Positions 55,529 through 64,000 of a DNA stretch of 64,000 bases are shown in pieces (the first letter of the stretch is position 1; the number at the start of each line of letters is the position of its first letter). This DNA is from Bacteroidales bacterium (GTDB lineage Bacteria > Bacteroidota > Bacteroidia > Bacteroidales > UBA932), in the NCBI GenBank assembly GCA_017455065.1, contig JAFTBU010000049.1, positions 124,001 through 188,000 on the forward strand. Direction: 5' to 3'. Under the pieces are notes generated by a model. The model had not been told where the DNA came from. It did no database searches and saw nothing but the letters and a program-made list of their open reading frames with translations. Made by a program: the position numbers and the translations under genes.

Positions 55529-55858
55529 TTCAATCGTTTTAAATATGTCCGGGATCCCGGCCGCGCGGTCCTTCGTCCCGATGCAAAGGAAAGGGGAAAG
55601 GAGCGAAAGGAAATGGAACGCTAAAAAAGAAAAGTCAGATATGTGGAATTATTAGCCCGGAGAGTTTTTCTTATCGGAAGAGCTAAGAAAAACGACCTGA
55701 AGGCAGCAGGAAAATCAGCGGAAAAGATTAATACGAGGCGCCAAGGATTTATCCTGGCGGGGGTCCCGGACCAAAGGATTACATATTTCCGGGATTCTTT
55801 CTTTGCTTTCCTTGGCGGGAAGGTCCCCGTTCGCCATATTTACCCCAAAAGGAACATT
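55529..55858. other. 330-base intergenic region, rich in inverted repeats
   Basis: The longest gene-free stretch here. It contains CCGGGATCCCGG (55549-55560), a 10-base inverted repeat with a 10-base loop (55664-55693), a hairpin CGCC-A-AGGAT/ATCCT-GGCG (55739-55759) and GGTCC-C-GGACC (55762-55772). No exact TAnnTTTG on either strand, no convincing ORF, no tRNA. It separates the ssb/fimbrial unit (leftward) from the zinc-ribbon gene (rightward). Confidence 0.8.
55664..55693. repeat. Perfect 10-base inverted repeat
   Basis: GTTTTTCTTA (55664-55673) and TAAGAAAAAC (55684-55693) are exact reverse complements around a 10-base loop. It could be a terminator-like hairpin, an operator or a recombination site; nothing in the sequence decides. 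Confidence 0.9.
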
Positions 55859-56257
55859 ATGGACAAGAGCAGGATAATAGAGGAGAATACGTGCCCCCAA
55901 TGCGGAAGGCGCGTAAGCGGGCGTCCCGACAAAGTGTTCTGCAGCGATGCCTGCCGGTACCGCTGGCACTATAGACAATCGGCCGAAAGCAGGCACGCGA
56001 GAAACAGGATCATCACGTCGCTTTCGGTCAATTACAGGATTCTGGATGCTCTGCTTTCGGAAGGGACCACCTCTGCAGATCTGTGCGAACTGGAGGATAT
56101 CGGTTTCAAGCCTTCCACCGTGACGTCTTACCGCCGCGGGAGGCACAGCTTCGAAGAAAACGGATGCTTCGATATCAGATACTGCCGGAGCGAATCCAAG
56201 ATTTTCAACATCCGCAAATCGGGGATCAAACTACCTGGGCTTGGTCGAGATGACTGA
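55859..56257 (+). CDS. Small zinc-ribbon protein
   Basis: 132 residues from the ATG at 55859 (the frame stays open upstream, but that part is non-coding in character). CPQC…CSDAC gives a CxxC…CxxxC zinc ribbon (~11-34; TCPQCGRRVSGRPDKVFCSDACRYRWHYR is split here by description only), followed by an Arg-rich helix. Bacteroidales have a family of such ~130-residue proteins with unknown function; nucleic-acid binding is likely. The 3' end overlaps the convergent bactofilin gene by 27 bases. Confidence 0.75.
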   Translation: MDKSRIIEENTCPQCGRRVSGRPDKVFCSDACRYRWHYRQSAESRHARNRIITSLSVNYRILDALLSEGTTSADLCELEDIGFKPSTVTSYRRGRHSFEENGCFDIRYCRSESKIFNIRKSGIKLPGLGRDD

Positions 56258-56626
56258 GTCGCGGAGTTTGTCGAAGTCCCCTTCGGAGATCATGGAGAAG
56301 GAACCGTTGATGGCGGCTCCCATCTCTACCTGGAATTTCTGGACATGGATGTTGCCGTTGACCACTGAGGTGCTCTTGAGCGCGAGGACATCCTTGACAT
56401 ATATGTCTCCGTCCATCTTTCCCCAGAAATCGGTGGCGCCGCAGAGCATGTTGCCCTTGAGCTGGGCGGATTCGCCCACAACTATCTTTCCGGTGGAGTA
56501 CAGGGTACCTTTCACCTTGCCGTCGATGCGCACATCCCCGTTGCAGGTGATGTTGCCCTCTACAGTGGTACCGGCTGAAATACGGCTGAGTTCATTGACG
56601 TCGACCACTGGTTCGATTTTAGTCAT
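56231..56626 (-). CDS. Bactofilin (polymer-forming cytoskeletal protein)
   Basis: 131 residues with the bactofilin beta-helix: repeating rungs GNITCNGDVRIDGKVKGTLYSTGKIVVGESAQLKGN…, small hydrophobics at inward positions. Bactofilins polymerise without nucleotide and scaffold cell-shape or envelope enzymes. Lies 18 bases downstream of secA in the same direction. Confidence 0.9.
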   Translation of the reverse strand: MTKIEPVVDVNELSRISAGTTVEGNITCNGDVRIDGKVKGTLYSTGKIVVGESAQLKGNMLCGATDFWGKMDGDIYVKDVLALKSTSVVNGNIHVQKFQVEMGAAINGSFSMISEGDFDKLRDSVISTKPR

Positions 56627-56644
56627 GTTATTATATGTTTTGGT

Positions 56645-59600
56645 TTATACTAATCCTTTTCCGTGGCAGTTCTTGTACTTCTTGCCGCTGCCGCAAGGGC
56701 AGGGATCGTTCCTGCCGACTTTCTTCTCCACCTTCACGGGAGTCTTGGCGGCCTGCTCACCGTTGGTGCTGAGGTCGTTGTGCTGGGTGCGCATCTGGGA
56801 CATGTCGGCCCTGCGCTCCAGAGCCCTCTGGGGAGCCTGCTGAGGACGGTCCGACAGAGGCACGAAGGCCCTGAGGAGGAAGGTGAGGACGTCCCTGTTG
56901 AGGGATTCGAGCATGGAAGCGAAGAGGTTGTAGCTCTCCAGCTTGTAGACCACGACGGGATCCTTCTGCTCGTAGGTGGCGTTCTGCACGCTCTGCTTGA
57001 GGTCGTCCATCTCCCTGAGATGCTCTTTCCAGTGCTCGTCTATCTGGTAGAGGATGATATTCTTGGTGAGGGTCTTCACCACCTCACGGCCTTCCGACTC
57101 GTAAGCCTTTTCCAGATTGACCGGGAGGGTGATCTGCTTGCGGCCGTCGGTGACGGGGATGGCTATGTTCTGGTACATGGACCCTTGCTTTTCGTACACC
57201 TGCTTGATGACGGGATAGACCTTCTCGACGAGGGTGTCCACACGGCGCTTGTAAACTTCCTGCATATGGTCGCAGAGAGCCTTGACCAGCTGCTGGGGCT
57301 TGGCGTCTGAGTAGAACTGCTCGTCGAATCCGAGGTCGATCGACAGCTGGGCCATCACATTTTCCTCGAAATCCTGGTAGGACATGCCGTCGGCCTTCTC
57401 GACTATGATGTTGGAAGTGTCGAGCATCATGTTCTGGAGGTCGATCTGTATCTTCTCGCCGGAGATTGCGTTGCGGCGGCGGGAATAGATGGCCTCCCTC
57501 TGGTAATTCATCACGTCGTCATACTCGAGCAGCCTCTTACGTATGCCGAAGTTGTTTTCCTCGACTTTCTTCTGGGCCTTCTCTATGGCGCTGGAGAGCA
57601 TGGGGCTCACGAGGGCCTCATTCTCTTCCATACCGAGCTTGTCGACCATGGCGGCTATCCTTTCAGAGCCGAAGAGTCGCATCAGCTTATCCTCGAGGGA
57701 CACGTAGAAACGGCTGCTTCCGGGGTCTCCCTGACGGCCGCTTCGGCCTCGCAGCTGACGGTCCACGCGGCGGGAGTCATGCCTCTCGGTGCCGATGATC
57801 GCCAGACCGCCGGCAGCCTTGACTTCCTTGGAAAGCTTGATATCGGTACCACGGCCTGCCATGTTGGTGGCAATGGTGACCGTACTGCTCTGTCCGGCCT
57901 GGGCGACGATCTCCGCCTCCCTGGCGTGCTCCTTGGCATTGAGGACGTTGTGCTTGATGCCGCGGAGTTTCAGCAGGCGGCTGAGCAGCTCGGAAGTCTC
58001 CACATCGGTGGTACCCACCAGCACCGGGCGGCCTTGCTCGATAAGCTCCTGCACATAGTCTATGACTGCGGCGTATTTGGCCTTCTTGGTCTTGTAGATG
58101 ACATCGTCCTGGTCGTCGCGGATGACTGGACGGTGGGTCGGGATGACCATCACGTCGAGTTTGTATATGCTCCAGAACTCGCCCGCCTCGGTCTCTGCTG
58201 TACCGGTCATACCGGCCAGCTTGTGATACATGCGGAAGTAGTTCTGCAGGGTGATGGTCGCAAAGGTCTGCGTGGCGGCTTCCACCTTGACATTCTCCTT
58301 GGCCTCCACGGCCTGGTGGAGTCCGTCGCTCCAGCGGCGACCTTCCATGATACGGCCCGTGGACTCGTCCACGATCTTGATCTTGCCGTCCATGATGACA
58401 TAGTCGACATCCTTCTCAAACATCGTGTAGGCCTTGAGCAGCTGGATCACGGTGTGGACGCGCTCGCTCTTGATGGAGAACTCCTCGTGGAGGGCGTCCT
58501 TGCGCTCCTGCTTCTCGGCGAGGCTGGCCTCGGACTGCTCTATCTCGGCGGTCTGGGCGCCCACGTCGGGCAGGACGAAGAAGTTGTCGTCGCCCACGGC
58601 CTTGGCCAGAACCTCATGGCCCTTGTCGGTCATATCGACGGAGTGCATCTGCTCGTTGATGACGAAATAGAGAGGGTCCGTGACCTTGTACATCTCCTTC
58701 TCATTGTCCTGCATGAAGAAATTCTCCGCTTTCTGGAGTATGACCTTGATGCCGGGCTCGCTGAGATATTTGATGAGGGGCTGGTACTTGGGAAGTCCCT
58801 TGTGGGCACGCAGCAGCAGGGTGGCGCCACCGTCGTGTCCCTGGTCGGCCACCGTGTCGGCGGATGCGTCGCCGGCGGCTATCAGGCGCTTGGCCTCGTT
58901 GAGGACCTGGTTCACCAGGGTCCTCTGGGCCTGGTAGAGTTTCTCCACATAGGGACGGTACTCCATGAACTGGGCGTCGTCGTCAGCCCGGGGCACGGGA
59001 CCGGATATGATCAGAGGGGTACGGGCGTCGTCGATGAGCACGGAGTCCACCTCATCCACGATGGCGAAATGGTGCTTGCGCTGGACGAGGTCGTCCATAT
59101 TGAGGGCCATGTTGTCCCTCAGGTAGTCGAAACCGAATTCGTTGTTGGTACCGAAGGTGATGTCAGCGTCGTATGCGCGCTTGCGGGCCTCGGTGTTGGG
59201 GTCGTGCTTGTCGATGCAGTCCACGCTGAGTCCGTGGAACATGTACAGGGGGCCCATCCACTCGGAGTCTCGTTTGGACAGGTAGTCGTTGACGGTGACC
59301 ACATGCACGCCCTTTCCGGCGAGTGCGTTGAGGAAGACCGGGAAAGTGGCGACGAGGGTCTTACCTTCACCGGTGGCCATCTCGGCTATCTTTCCCTGGT
59401 GCAATGCGATACCGCCTATCACCTGGCAGGAGGCTCCTGCGAGTTCGGCGTCGGTGGCGCCGGGGTCACCGTAGTGCTCCATGTCCCAGACTATCTCATT
59501 GCCTCCGGCCACCCAGTGGTTCTGCCATATGGCTTTGTCCCCCTCGATATGGACGAAATCATGGTCCACGCTCAGGTCGCGGTCGAACTGGGTCGCGGTC

Positions 59601-59989
59601 ACGGTGATGGTCTCGTTCTCCTTGAAGCGGCGGCCGGTGGATTTCATGATGGCGAAAGCCTCGGGAAGTATTTCGTCGAGGACTTTCTCTATGGCCTCAT
59701 CCTCGTCCTTGACCACCTTGTCGGACTCGGTGGCGAGTTTCTCCTTCTCGGAGATGGGGATGTCTTTCTCGAGCTCGGCCTTGATCTGGGCTATCCTTTC
59801 CTCAAAAGGGGCCTCGACCGCACGGACACGCTCCTTGAGGGCTTCGGTGCGGGCCCTCAGGTCGTCGTCGGAGAGGGCGTTGATCTCAGGGTATATGGCA
59901 AGTACTTTCAGCAATATGGGCTTGACCGCCTTGAAATCGCGGTCGGCCTTGGAACCGAAAAGGGACTTAATTATTCCTTGTAATGACAT
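56645..59989 (-). CDS. secA: Protein translocase subunit SecA
   Basis: 1114 residues, longer than E. coli SecA (901), as usual for Bacteroidetes because of insertions in the nucleotide-binding and helical domains. Walker A ([11 protein letters not shown]), DEAD-type [20 protein letters not shown], and GRGTDIKL are present; the C-terminus has the zinc-binding SEC-C motif [16 protein letters not shown]. SecA drives preproteins through SecYEG with ATP. Promoter TATCTTTG at 60027-60034. Confidence 0.97.
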   Translation of the reverse strand: MSLQGIIKSLFGSKADRDFKAVKPILLKVLAIYPEINALSDDDLRARTEALKERVRAVEAPFEERIAQIKAELEKDIPISEKEKLATESDKVVKDEDEAIEKVLDEILPEAFAIMKSTGRRFKENETITVTATQFDRDLSVDHDFVHIEGDKAIWQNHWVAGGNEIVWDMEHYGDPGATDAELAGASCQVIGGIALHQGKIAEMATGEGKTLVATFPVFLNALAGKGVHVVTVNDYLSKRDSEWMGPLYMFHGLSVDCIDKHDPNTEARKRAYDADITFGTNNEFGFDYLRDNMALNMDDLVQRKHHFAIVDEVDSVLIDDARTPLIISGPVPRADDDAQFMEYRPYVEKLYQAQRTLVNQVLNEAKRLIAAGDASADTVADQGHDGGATLLLRAHKGLPKYQPLIKYLSEPGIKVILQKAENFFMQDNEKEMYKVTDPLYFVINEQMHSVDMTDKGHEVLAKAVGDDNFFVLPDVGAQTAEIEQSEASLAEKQERKDALHEEFSIKSERVHTVIQLLKAYTMFEKDVDYVIMDGKIKIVDESTGRIMEGRRWSDGLHQAVEAKENVKVEAATQTFATITLQNYFRMYHKLAGMTGTAETEAGEFWSIYKLDVMVIPTHRPVIRDDQDDVIYKTKKAKYAAVIDYVQELIEQGRPVLVGTTDVETSELLSRLLKLRGIKHNVLNAKEHAREAEIVAQAGQSSTVTIATNMAGRGTDIKLSKEVKAAGGLAIIGTERHDSRRVDRQLRGRSGRQGDPGSSRFYVSLEDKLMRLFGSERIAAMVDKLGMEENEALVSPMLSSAIEKAQKKVEENNFGIRKRLLEYDDVMNYQREAIYSRRRNAISGEKIQIDLQNMMLDTSNIIVEKADGMSYQDFEENVMAQLSIDLGFDEQFYSDAKPQQLVKALCDHMQEVYKRRVDTLVEKVYPVIKQVYEKQGSMYQNIAIPVTDGRKQITLPVNLEKAYESEGREVVKTLTKNIILYQIDEHWKEHLREMDDLKQSVQNATYEQKDPVVVYKLESYNLFASMLESLNRDVLTFLLRAFVPLSDRPQQAPQRALERRADMSQMRTQHNDLSTNGEQAAKTPVKVEKKVGRNDPCPCGSGKKYKNCHGKGLV

Positions 59990-60026
59990 AGTTATCTAAA
60001 ATTTGGCGCAATAGCGCATAATCGTA

Positions 60027-60034
60027 CAAAGATA
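60027..60034 (-). promoter_or_regulatory. -7 element TATCTTTG for secA
   Basis: Exact minus-strand TAnnTTTG, TTG at 60056-60054 19 bases upstream, ATG 37 bases downstream. The remaining ~125 bases to pseB hold AT-rich DNA with TACCTTAG (near 60117) as a possible one-mismatch promoter. Confidence 0.75.
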
Positions 60035-60160
60035 GTTTTCTTTGGCGACAATACAAAATCCGAGCCTGCGACAACTTGTCTTTCGCAATAAATAAGGTAT
60101 TTTCATTAATTATTGCTACCTTAGATGGATATTTTGAAAATATAGAAAATACATACCATT

Positions 60161-61186
60161 ATGCTCAACAACAAAACCGTGCTCATCACCGGTGGTTCCG
60201 GCTCTTTCGGCAACAAATTCGTGGAGGTGATACTCCGTGAATTCCCCAACGTCAAGAAGATAATCATCTATTCCCGCGGCGAACTCAAGCAGTTCAACAT
60301 GAAGCAGCGCTGGCCCGAGAAGGATTATCCCCAGCTCCGCTACTTCATCGGAGACGTCAGGGACAAGGACCGTCTGATCCGTGCCTGCGAAGGGGTGGAC
60401 GTCATCATCCACGCCGCCGCCATCAAGCAGGTGGACACCGCCGAGTACAATCCCGACGAGTGCATAAAGACCAATGTGGGCGGAGCCCAGAATGTCATCG
60501 ACGCCGCCCTCCGCTGCGGAGTCCAGGATGTCGTGGCCCTCTCCACCGACAAAGCCTGCGCCCCGATCAACCTGTACGGTGCGACCAAACTTACTTCCGA
60601 CAAACTTTTCGTCGCCGCCAACAACATCAGCGGCCGCAAGGATATACGTTTCTCCGTGGTCCGCTACGGCAATGTCATGGGCTCCCGCGGTTCCGTCATC
60701 CCCTTCTTCCAGGAGAAGGTGAAGGAAGGCGCCAAGGAACTCCCCATCACCGACATGAGGATGACCCGCTTCAACATCACCCTCGAAGAGGGCGTCCAGC
60801 TGGTCCTCTTCGCCCTCAGGCACCATCTCGGAGGAGAGATCTTCATACCCAAGATCCCTTCCTACCACATCTGCGACGTGGCCAGGGCCATCGCACCCGA
60901 CCTTCCCCAGGTGGAAGTCGGCATACGTCCCGGCGAGAAGCTGCATGAGGAGATGATCACCGCCACCGATTCCCTCAACACCATAGACCTGGGCGAGCGC
61001 TATGCCATACTCCCCTCCATCTCCTTCAACGGGAACAGGACCAAGGAAGAGTATATCAAGCATTACGGCGCCAAGCCCGTCAAGGAAGGTTTCCACTACA
61101 GTTCCGACACCAACGACACTTGGGAGACCGTTGAGAGCATCAAAGAGAAAATCGCCAGATACGTAGATACCGAGCACATCATATGA
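60161..61186 (+). CDS. pseB: UDP-GlcNAc 4,6-dehydratase (inverting), PseB-like
   Basis: 341 residues, extended SDR family. NAD(P)-binding GGSGSFG (11-17), and STDKACAPINLYGATK carrying the YxxxK pair with Asp-Lys of the inverting dehydratases. PseB makes the 4-keto-6-deoxy sugar that starts CMP-pseudaminic acid synthesis. Heads a rightward cluster; coupled to pseC by ATGA (61183-61186). Confidence 0.88.
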   Translation: MLNNKTVLITGGSGSFGNKFVEVILREFPNVKKIIIYSRGELKQFNMKQRWPEKDYPQLRYFIGDVRDKDRLIRACEGVDVIIHAAAIKQVDTAEYNPDECIKTNVGGAQNVIDAALRCGVQDVVALSTDKACAPINLYGATKLTSDKLFVAANNISGRKDIRFSVVRYGNVMGSRGSVIPFFQEKVKEGAKELPITDMRMTRFNITLEEGVQLVLFALRHHLGGEIFIPKIPSYHICDVARAIAPDLPQVEVGIRPGEKLHEEMITATDSLNTIDLGERYAILPSISFNGNRTKEEYIKHYGAKPVKEGFHYSSDTNDTWETVESIKEKIARYVDTEHII

Positions 61187-62343
61187 TCGACCACAACATA
61201 CCGTACGGACATCAGCTCATCACCGACGAGGACATACAGGCCGTCGTGGAGACGCTGAAATCCGACTATATGACCCAGGGGCCGCGCATCGGGGAATTCG
61301 AGAAAGCTTTCGCGAAGTACCTCGGCTGCAGCTACGCCTGCATGGTGTCCAACGGCACCGCGGCGCTGCATCTGTGCGCGATGGCGCTGGGTATCAAGCC
61401 GGGTGACAAGGTCATCACCACCCCCATCACTTTCGTGGCCAGCGCCAACGGATTCAGGTACATGGGCGCGGAGATAGTTTTCTGCGACATAGACCCCGAG
61501 AACTACCTGATGGACCTGGACAAGCTCGAGCAGCTGCTCAAAGCTTCCCCCGCCGGCACCTACAAGGCTGTCGTCCCTGTGGATTTCGCCGGCTACCCCA
61601 TAGATGAGCAGAGGCTGCGCCGCCTCGCCGACGAATACGGCTTCGCCATCGTGGTGGACGCCTGCCACGCCCCCGGAGCCAGTTTCACAGACTCGAAGGG
61701 ACGCATCCAGAAAGTCGGAGGCTGCAAATACGCCGACCTCGCCTGTTTCTCCTTCCACCCGGTCAAGCACATAGCCACGGGAGAAGGCGGCGCCGTCACC
61801 ACCAACAATCCCAAGCTTTACGAGAAAGTCAACCTGTACCGCACCCACGGAGTCACCAAGGACCCTTCCCGCCTGACCAAGATAGACGGAGGGTGGTACT
61901 ACGAGATGCAGGAACTCGGATACAACTACCGCATCACCGACATGCAGGCGGCCCTGGGCATCTCCCAGCTGAAAAGGCTCGACTGGAGCATCGCCCGCCG
62001 CAACGAAATCGCCGCGAAATACGACGCCGCGTTCAAGGACACTTGCATACGCACGCCCAAACGCATTGAAGGCATAGTCCACGCATTCCACCTGTACGTG
62101 ATACAGACCCCGAGACGCAAGGAGCTGTACGATTTCCTGAGGGAGAACCGCATTTTCGCCCAGGTCCTCTACATCCCCGCACATCTGATGCCCTACTACA
62201 GGCAGTTCGGATGGAAGGAAGGCGACATGCCCGTGGCCGAAGAGTATTATAGGCACTGCCTCGCCCTTCCGATGTTCCCCAGCCTGACCGACGAGGAGCA
62301 GGACTGGGTCATAGCGAAAGTACTCGAATTCTGCAGCCGCTGA
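61183..62343 (+). CDS. pseC: UDP-4-keto-6-deoxy sugar aminotransferase, PseC-like
   Basis: 386 residues, DegT/DnrJ/EryC1/StrS family. The PLP Lys lies in CFSFHPVKHIATGEGGA; VVDACHAPGA and the N-terminal GTAALHL are conserved. It aminates the C4 keto product of PseB. One base separates its stop from the next ATG. Confidence 0.88.
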   Translation: MIDHNIPYGHQLITDEDIQAVVETLKSDYMTQGPRIGEFEKAFAKYLGCSYACMVSNGTAALHLCAMALGIKPGDKVITTPITFVASANGFRYMGAEIVFCDIDPENYLMDLDKLEQLLKASPAGTYKAVVPVDFAGYPIDEQRLRRLADEYGFAIVVDACHAPGASFTDSKGRIQKVGGCKYADLACFSFHPVKHIATGEGGAVTTNNPKLYEKVNLYRTHGVTKDPSRLTKIDGGWYYEMQELGYNYRITDMQAALGISQLKRLDWSIARRNEIAAKYDAAFKDTCIRTPKRIEGIVHAFHLYVIQTPRRKELYDFLRENRIFAQVLYIPAHLMPYYRQFGWKEGDMPVAEEYYRHCLALPMFPSLTDEEQDWVIAKVLEFCSR

Positions 62344-62344
62344 G

Positions 62345-63187
62345 ATGGACGCCCTCACCCATAAACTTGTCCTCGGAACGGTCCAGTTCGGCCTCCAATA
62401 CGGCATCAACTCCGCCGGGCGGCCCTCGGACGACATGGTCCGGGAGATACTGTCGCTCGCAGGGGCCGCCGGGATCCGTACCCTGGACACCTCCAGCGCC
62501 TATGGCAATGCCGAAGAGGTGCTGGGCACCGACATGCCCGCCGGGTCGGACTTCCGCATTGTCTCGAAATACCCCATGGGAGCGGCCGGAGTGGAGCAGA
62601 CCTTCGGGGAATCCCTGCGGCGGCTCGGCGTGCCGCGGCTCTACGGGTACCTGCTGCACCATTTCGAGCTCTACCGCCGGAACCCCGGGATATGGGATGA
62701 TTTCATCGCCCTCAAGCAGGCGGGGAAGGTCGACAAGATAGGTTTCTCCCTGTACAGCCCCGAAGAACTCGAGCTGATCCTCGGGAACGGCTCCCCCTTC
62801 GACCTGATACAGGTCCCGTTCAACCTGTTCGACCGCAAATTCCTCCCCTACATGAAAGAACTCCACGAAAAAGGGGTGGAAATACATGTCAGGAGCACTT
62901 TCCTGCAGGGACTGTTCTTCAAGGACAGGGACTCGCTTCCCGAAAAGCTCCTCCCGCTTAGGAAATACCTCCTCAGGCTGGACGAGTTCTCCAGGGAAAG
63001 CGGCCTGAGCATCGCCGAGACAGCCCTCAATTTCAATTTGCACAACCCTTACATCGACGGAGTGCTGATAGGAGTGGACAACGCCTCCCAGCTGAAGGCC
63101 AATCTCGCCTCGGTCAAGGACAGCCCCGTCGACCTGGAAATAAACATAGAAGAAACGGATCTGCTGAATCCGGTAAACTGGAAATAG
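62345..63187 (+). CDS. Aldo/keto reductase-like protein in nonulosonate cluster
   Basis: 280 residues of the AKR TIM-barrel family (LGTVQFGLQYGIN, LDTSSAYGNAE with catalytic Asp/Tyr, LLHHFE…, GVDNASQLKAN near the cofactor end). Similar proteins occur within nonulosonic acid clusters where they may reduce or epimerise an intermediate. The His of the usual catalytic tetrad is plausible in LLHHFE. Role inferred from neighbours. Confidence 0.8.
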   Translation: MDALTHKLVLGTVQFGLQYGINSAGRPSDDMVREILSLAGAAGIRTLDTSSAYGNAEEVLGTDMPAGSDFRIVSKYPMGAAGVEQTFGESLRRLGVPRLYGYLLHHFELYRRNPGIWDDFIALKQAGKVDKIGFSLYSPEELELILGNGSPFDLIQVPFNLFDRKFLPYMKELHEKGVEIHVRSTFLQGLFFKDRDSLPEKLLPLRKYLLRLDEFSRESGLSIAETALNFNLHNPYIDGVLIGVDNASQLKANLASVKDSPVDLEINIEETDLLNPVNWK

Positions 63188-63188
63188 C

Positions 63189-63959
63189 ATGAAGATATTA
63201 GCCATCACACAGGCCCGTTACGGGTCCACCCGCCTCCCGGCCAAGATACTCAAGGAAGTGCAGGGGATGACCCTGCTGGAAATACATCTGCGCAGGATAC
63301 TGAAATCCCGCATGGTGGACCAGGTGAAGATAGCCACCACCGGCGAGGAAGGGTCGAAATATATAGTCGAAGTGGCCGACAAGGTGGGCGTAGCCTACCA
63401 CAAAGGCTCCGTGGACGACGTGCTGAGCCGTTTCTACGACACCGCCGCCCCCGAGAAACCCGACTGGGTGGTCAGGCTCACTTCCGACTGCCCCCTGATC
63501 GACCCCGGAGTGATAGACGAGGTGCTGGAATTCGCCGTGTCCCACGACTACGACTACGTGCGTACCGACCCCGCGAGCTATCCGGACGGACTGGACACCG
63601 AGGTTATGAAATTCTCCGCCCTCGAAAAGGCCTTCAAAGAAGCGTCGATGACTTCCGAAAGGGAGCATGTGACCCCTTACATCTGGAAGAACGGAAGCGC
63701 GGAGGGCGGCACCATCTTCAAGTCCTGGAAGCTGCGCAATCCCGCTGGCGACTACGATGCCGAGAACTACCGCATCACCATCGACGAGCCCGAGGATTTC
63801 ATGGTGATAAAGGCCCTGATAGAGGCCCTGGGCATAGACAAAGACTGGAAAACCTACATCGACTACCTGCTTTCGCACGAGGAGATACGCAGCCTCAACG
63901 GCCGTTTCTCCTACAATGAAGGGTACGCCAAATCATTGAAAAACGACAAAAAGATATAG
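63189..63959 (+). CDS. SpsF-like cytidylyltransferase-family protein
   Basis: 256 residues of the CMP-KDO/NeuA-related glycosyltransferase-like fold: opening ITQARYGSTRLPAKIL resembles the RxxSxRLPxK nucleotide loop, and VRLTSDCPLIDP carries the metal Asp. SpsF-family enzymes may activate a sugar with CTP in surface polysaccharide synthesis. Follows the AKR gene by 1 base. Confidence 0.82.
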   Translation: MKILAITQARYGSTRLPAKILKEVQGMTLLEIHLRRILKSRMVDQVKIATTGEEGSKYIVEVADKVGVAYHKGSVDDVLSRFYDTAAPEKPDWVVRLTSDCPLIDPGVIDEVLEFAVSHDYDYVRTDPASYPDGLDTEVMKFSALEKAFKEASMTSEREHVTPYIWKNGSAEGGTIFKSWKLRNPAGDYDAENYRITIDEPEDFMVIKALIEALGIDKDWKTYIDYLLSHEEIRSLNGRFSYNEGYAKSLKNDKKI

Positions 63960-63963
63960 AACT

Positions 63964-64000
63964 ATGGGAAAAGGACAAGAGCTTTACAAAAAAGCCAAGA
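63964..64000 (+). CDS. Start of a class III aminotransferase-like gene (partial)
   Basis: Only 12 codons (MGKGQELYKKAK) fit before the window ends. This N-terminus recalls glutamate-1-semialdehyde aminomutase-like aminotransferases found next to SpsF in nonulosonate clusters (…KGQELYKKAKxxIPGGTQ…). Four bases after the previous stop. Confidence 0.5.
   Translation, partial: MGKGQELYKKAK

Noticed and set aside
55643..55858. In-frame N-terminal extension of the zinc-ribbon protein from a GTG
   Set aside because: The extra 72 residues have no family similarity and cover the inverted repeats; family members start close to the zinc ribbon, as from the ATG at 55859.
57779..59983. Long plus-strand frame opposite secA (734 codons)
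   Set aside because: Same reason: low-complexity antisense translation with no signal, motif or promoter, while SecA is unmistakable.

Overview
This 64 kb window looks like chromosomal core DNA of an anaerobic, GC-rich member of the Bacteroidales. The evidence is direct: short intergenic gaps carry the Bacteroidota-type -7 promoter element TAnnTTTG on both strands (16 exact copies assigned to genes), Shine-Dalgarno sites are weak or absent, and the gene content is typical (two S9 dipeptidyl-peptidase-like enzymes, a type V (FimA/Mfa) fimbrial locus, class III ribonucleotide reductase, a TGS/uridine-kinase fusion, split GcvPA/GcvPB, secreted lipoproteins and beta-barrels). An uncultured gut or rumen lineage near Rikenellaceae or 'Cryptobacteroides' is a guess only. 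I see no rRNA, tRNA, CRISPR array, insertion sequence, integrase or prophage.

Layout. 1-5.3 kb: tail of a HAD-like gene, then nadE between two secreted S9 peptidases. 5.3-15.4 kb: two leftward transcription units, gyrB > 7TM-HD phosphodiesterase > trigger factor (lacking its PPIase domain) > small membrane protein > S9 peptidase, and a giant TPR protein > outer-membrane barrel. 15.5-21 kb: ftsE-nth, phosphohexomutase, uridine-kinase-like fusion, SGNH hydrolase. 21-24.7 kb: rightward trio of barrel, BASS transporter and acyltransferase. 24.6-28.8 kb: BaiN-like flavoprotein and DUF4861 protein diverging from a GH65-like lipoprotein. 28.8-31.6 kb: nrdD-nrdG. 31.6-34 kb: GNAT protein and carboxypeptidase-regulatory-domain protein. 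34-42.3 kb: tightly packed rightward genes (DUF3737, MalY/PatB lyase, MATE, HerA-like ATPase, M23 peptidase, TrmO, SEC-C protein), ended by a bidirectional terminator. 42.3-47.7 kb: complete glycine cleavage set gcvT-H-PA-PB with lplA and an unknown gene upstream. 47.8-48.5 kb: arginase-fold protein. 48.4-55.5 kb: fimbrial locus headed by a short ssb. 55.5-60 kb: a palindrome-rich 330-base gap, zinc-ribbon protein, bactofilin and secA. 60.2-64 kb: start of a nonulosonic (pseudaminic-type) acid cluster that runs off the window.

Most genes are coupled by ATGA/TGATG overlaps or gaps under 20 bases, so promoters are few and informative. The lplA and gcv genes work together (LplA lipoylates GcvH). 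NrdD/NrdG supply dNTPs without oxygen. The five genes from ssb to the 1010-residue DUF4906/Big2 protein probably build and tip a surface fimbria. The Pse-like genes likely make a sugar for surface glycans.

I did not find a clearly new defence or mobile system. The strongest leads are the ssb-led fimbrial operon with the structured gap upstream of it, a perfect 12-base-arm hairpin inside nrdG, the PPIase-less trigger factor, an uncharacterised SEC-C protein with its own promoter, and several genes whose promoter sits so close to the ATG that the mRNA should be almost leaderless.
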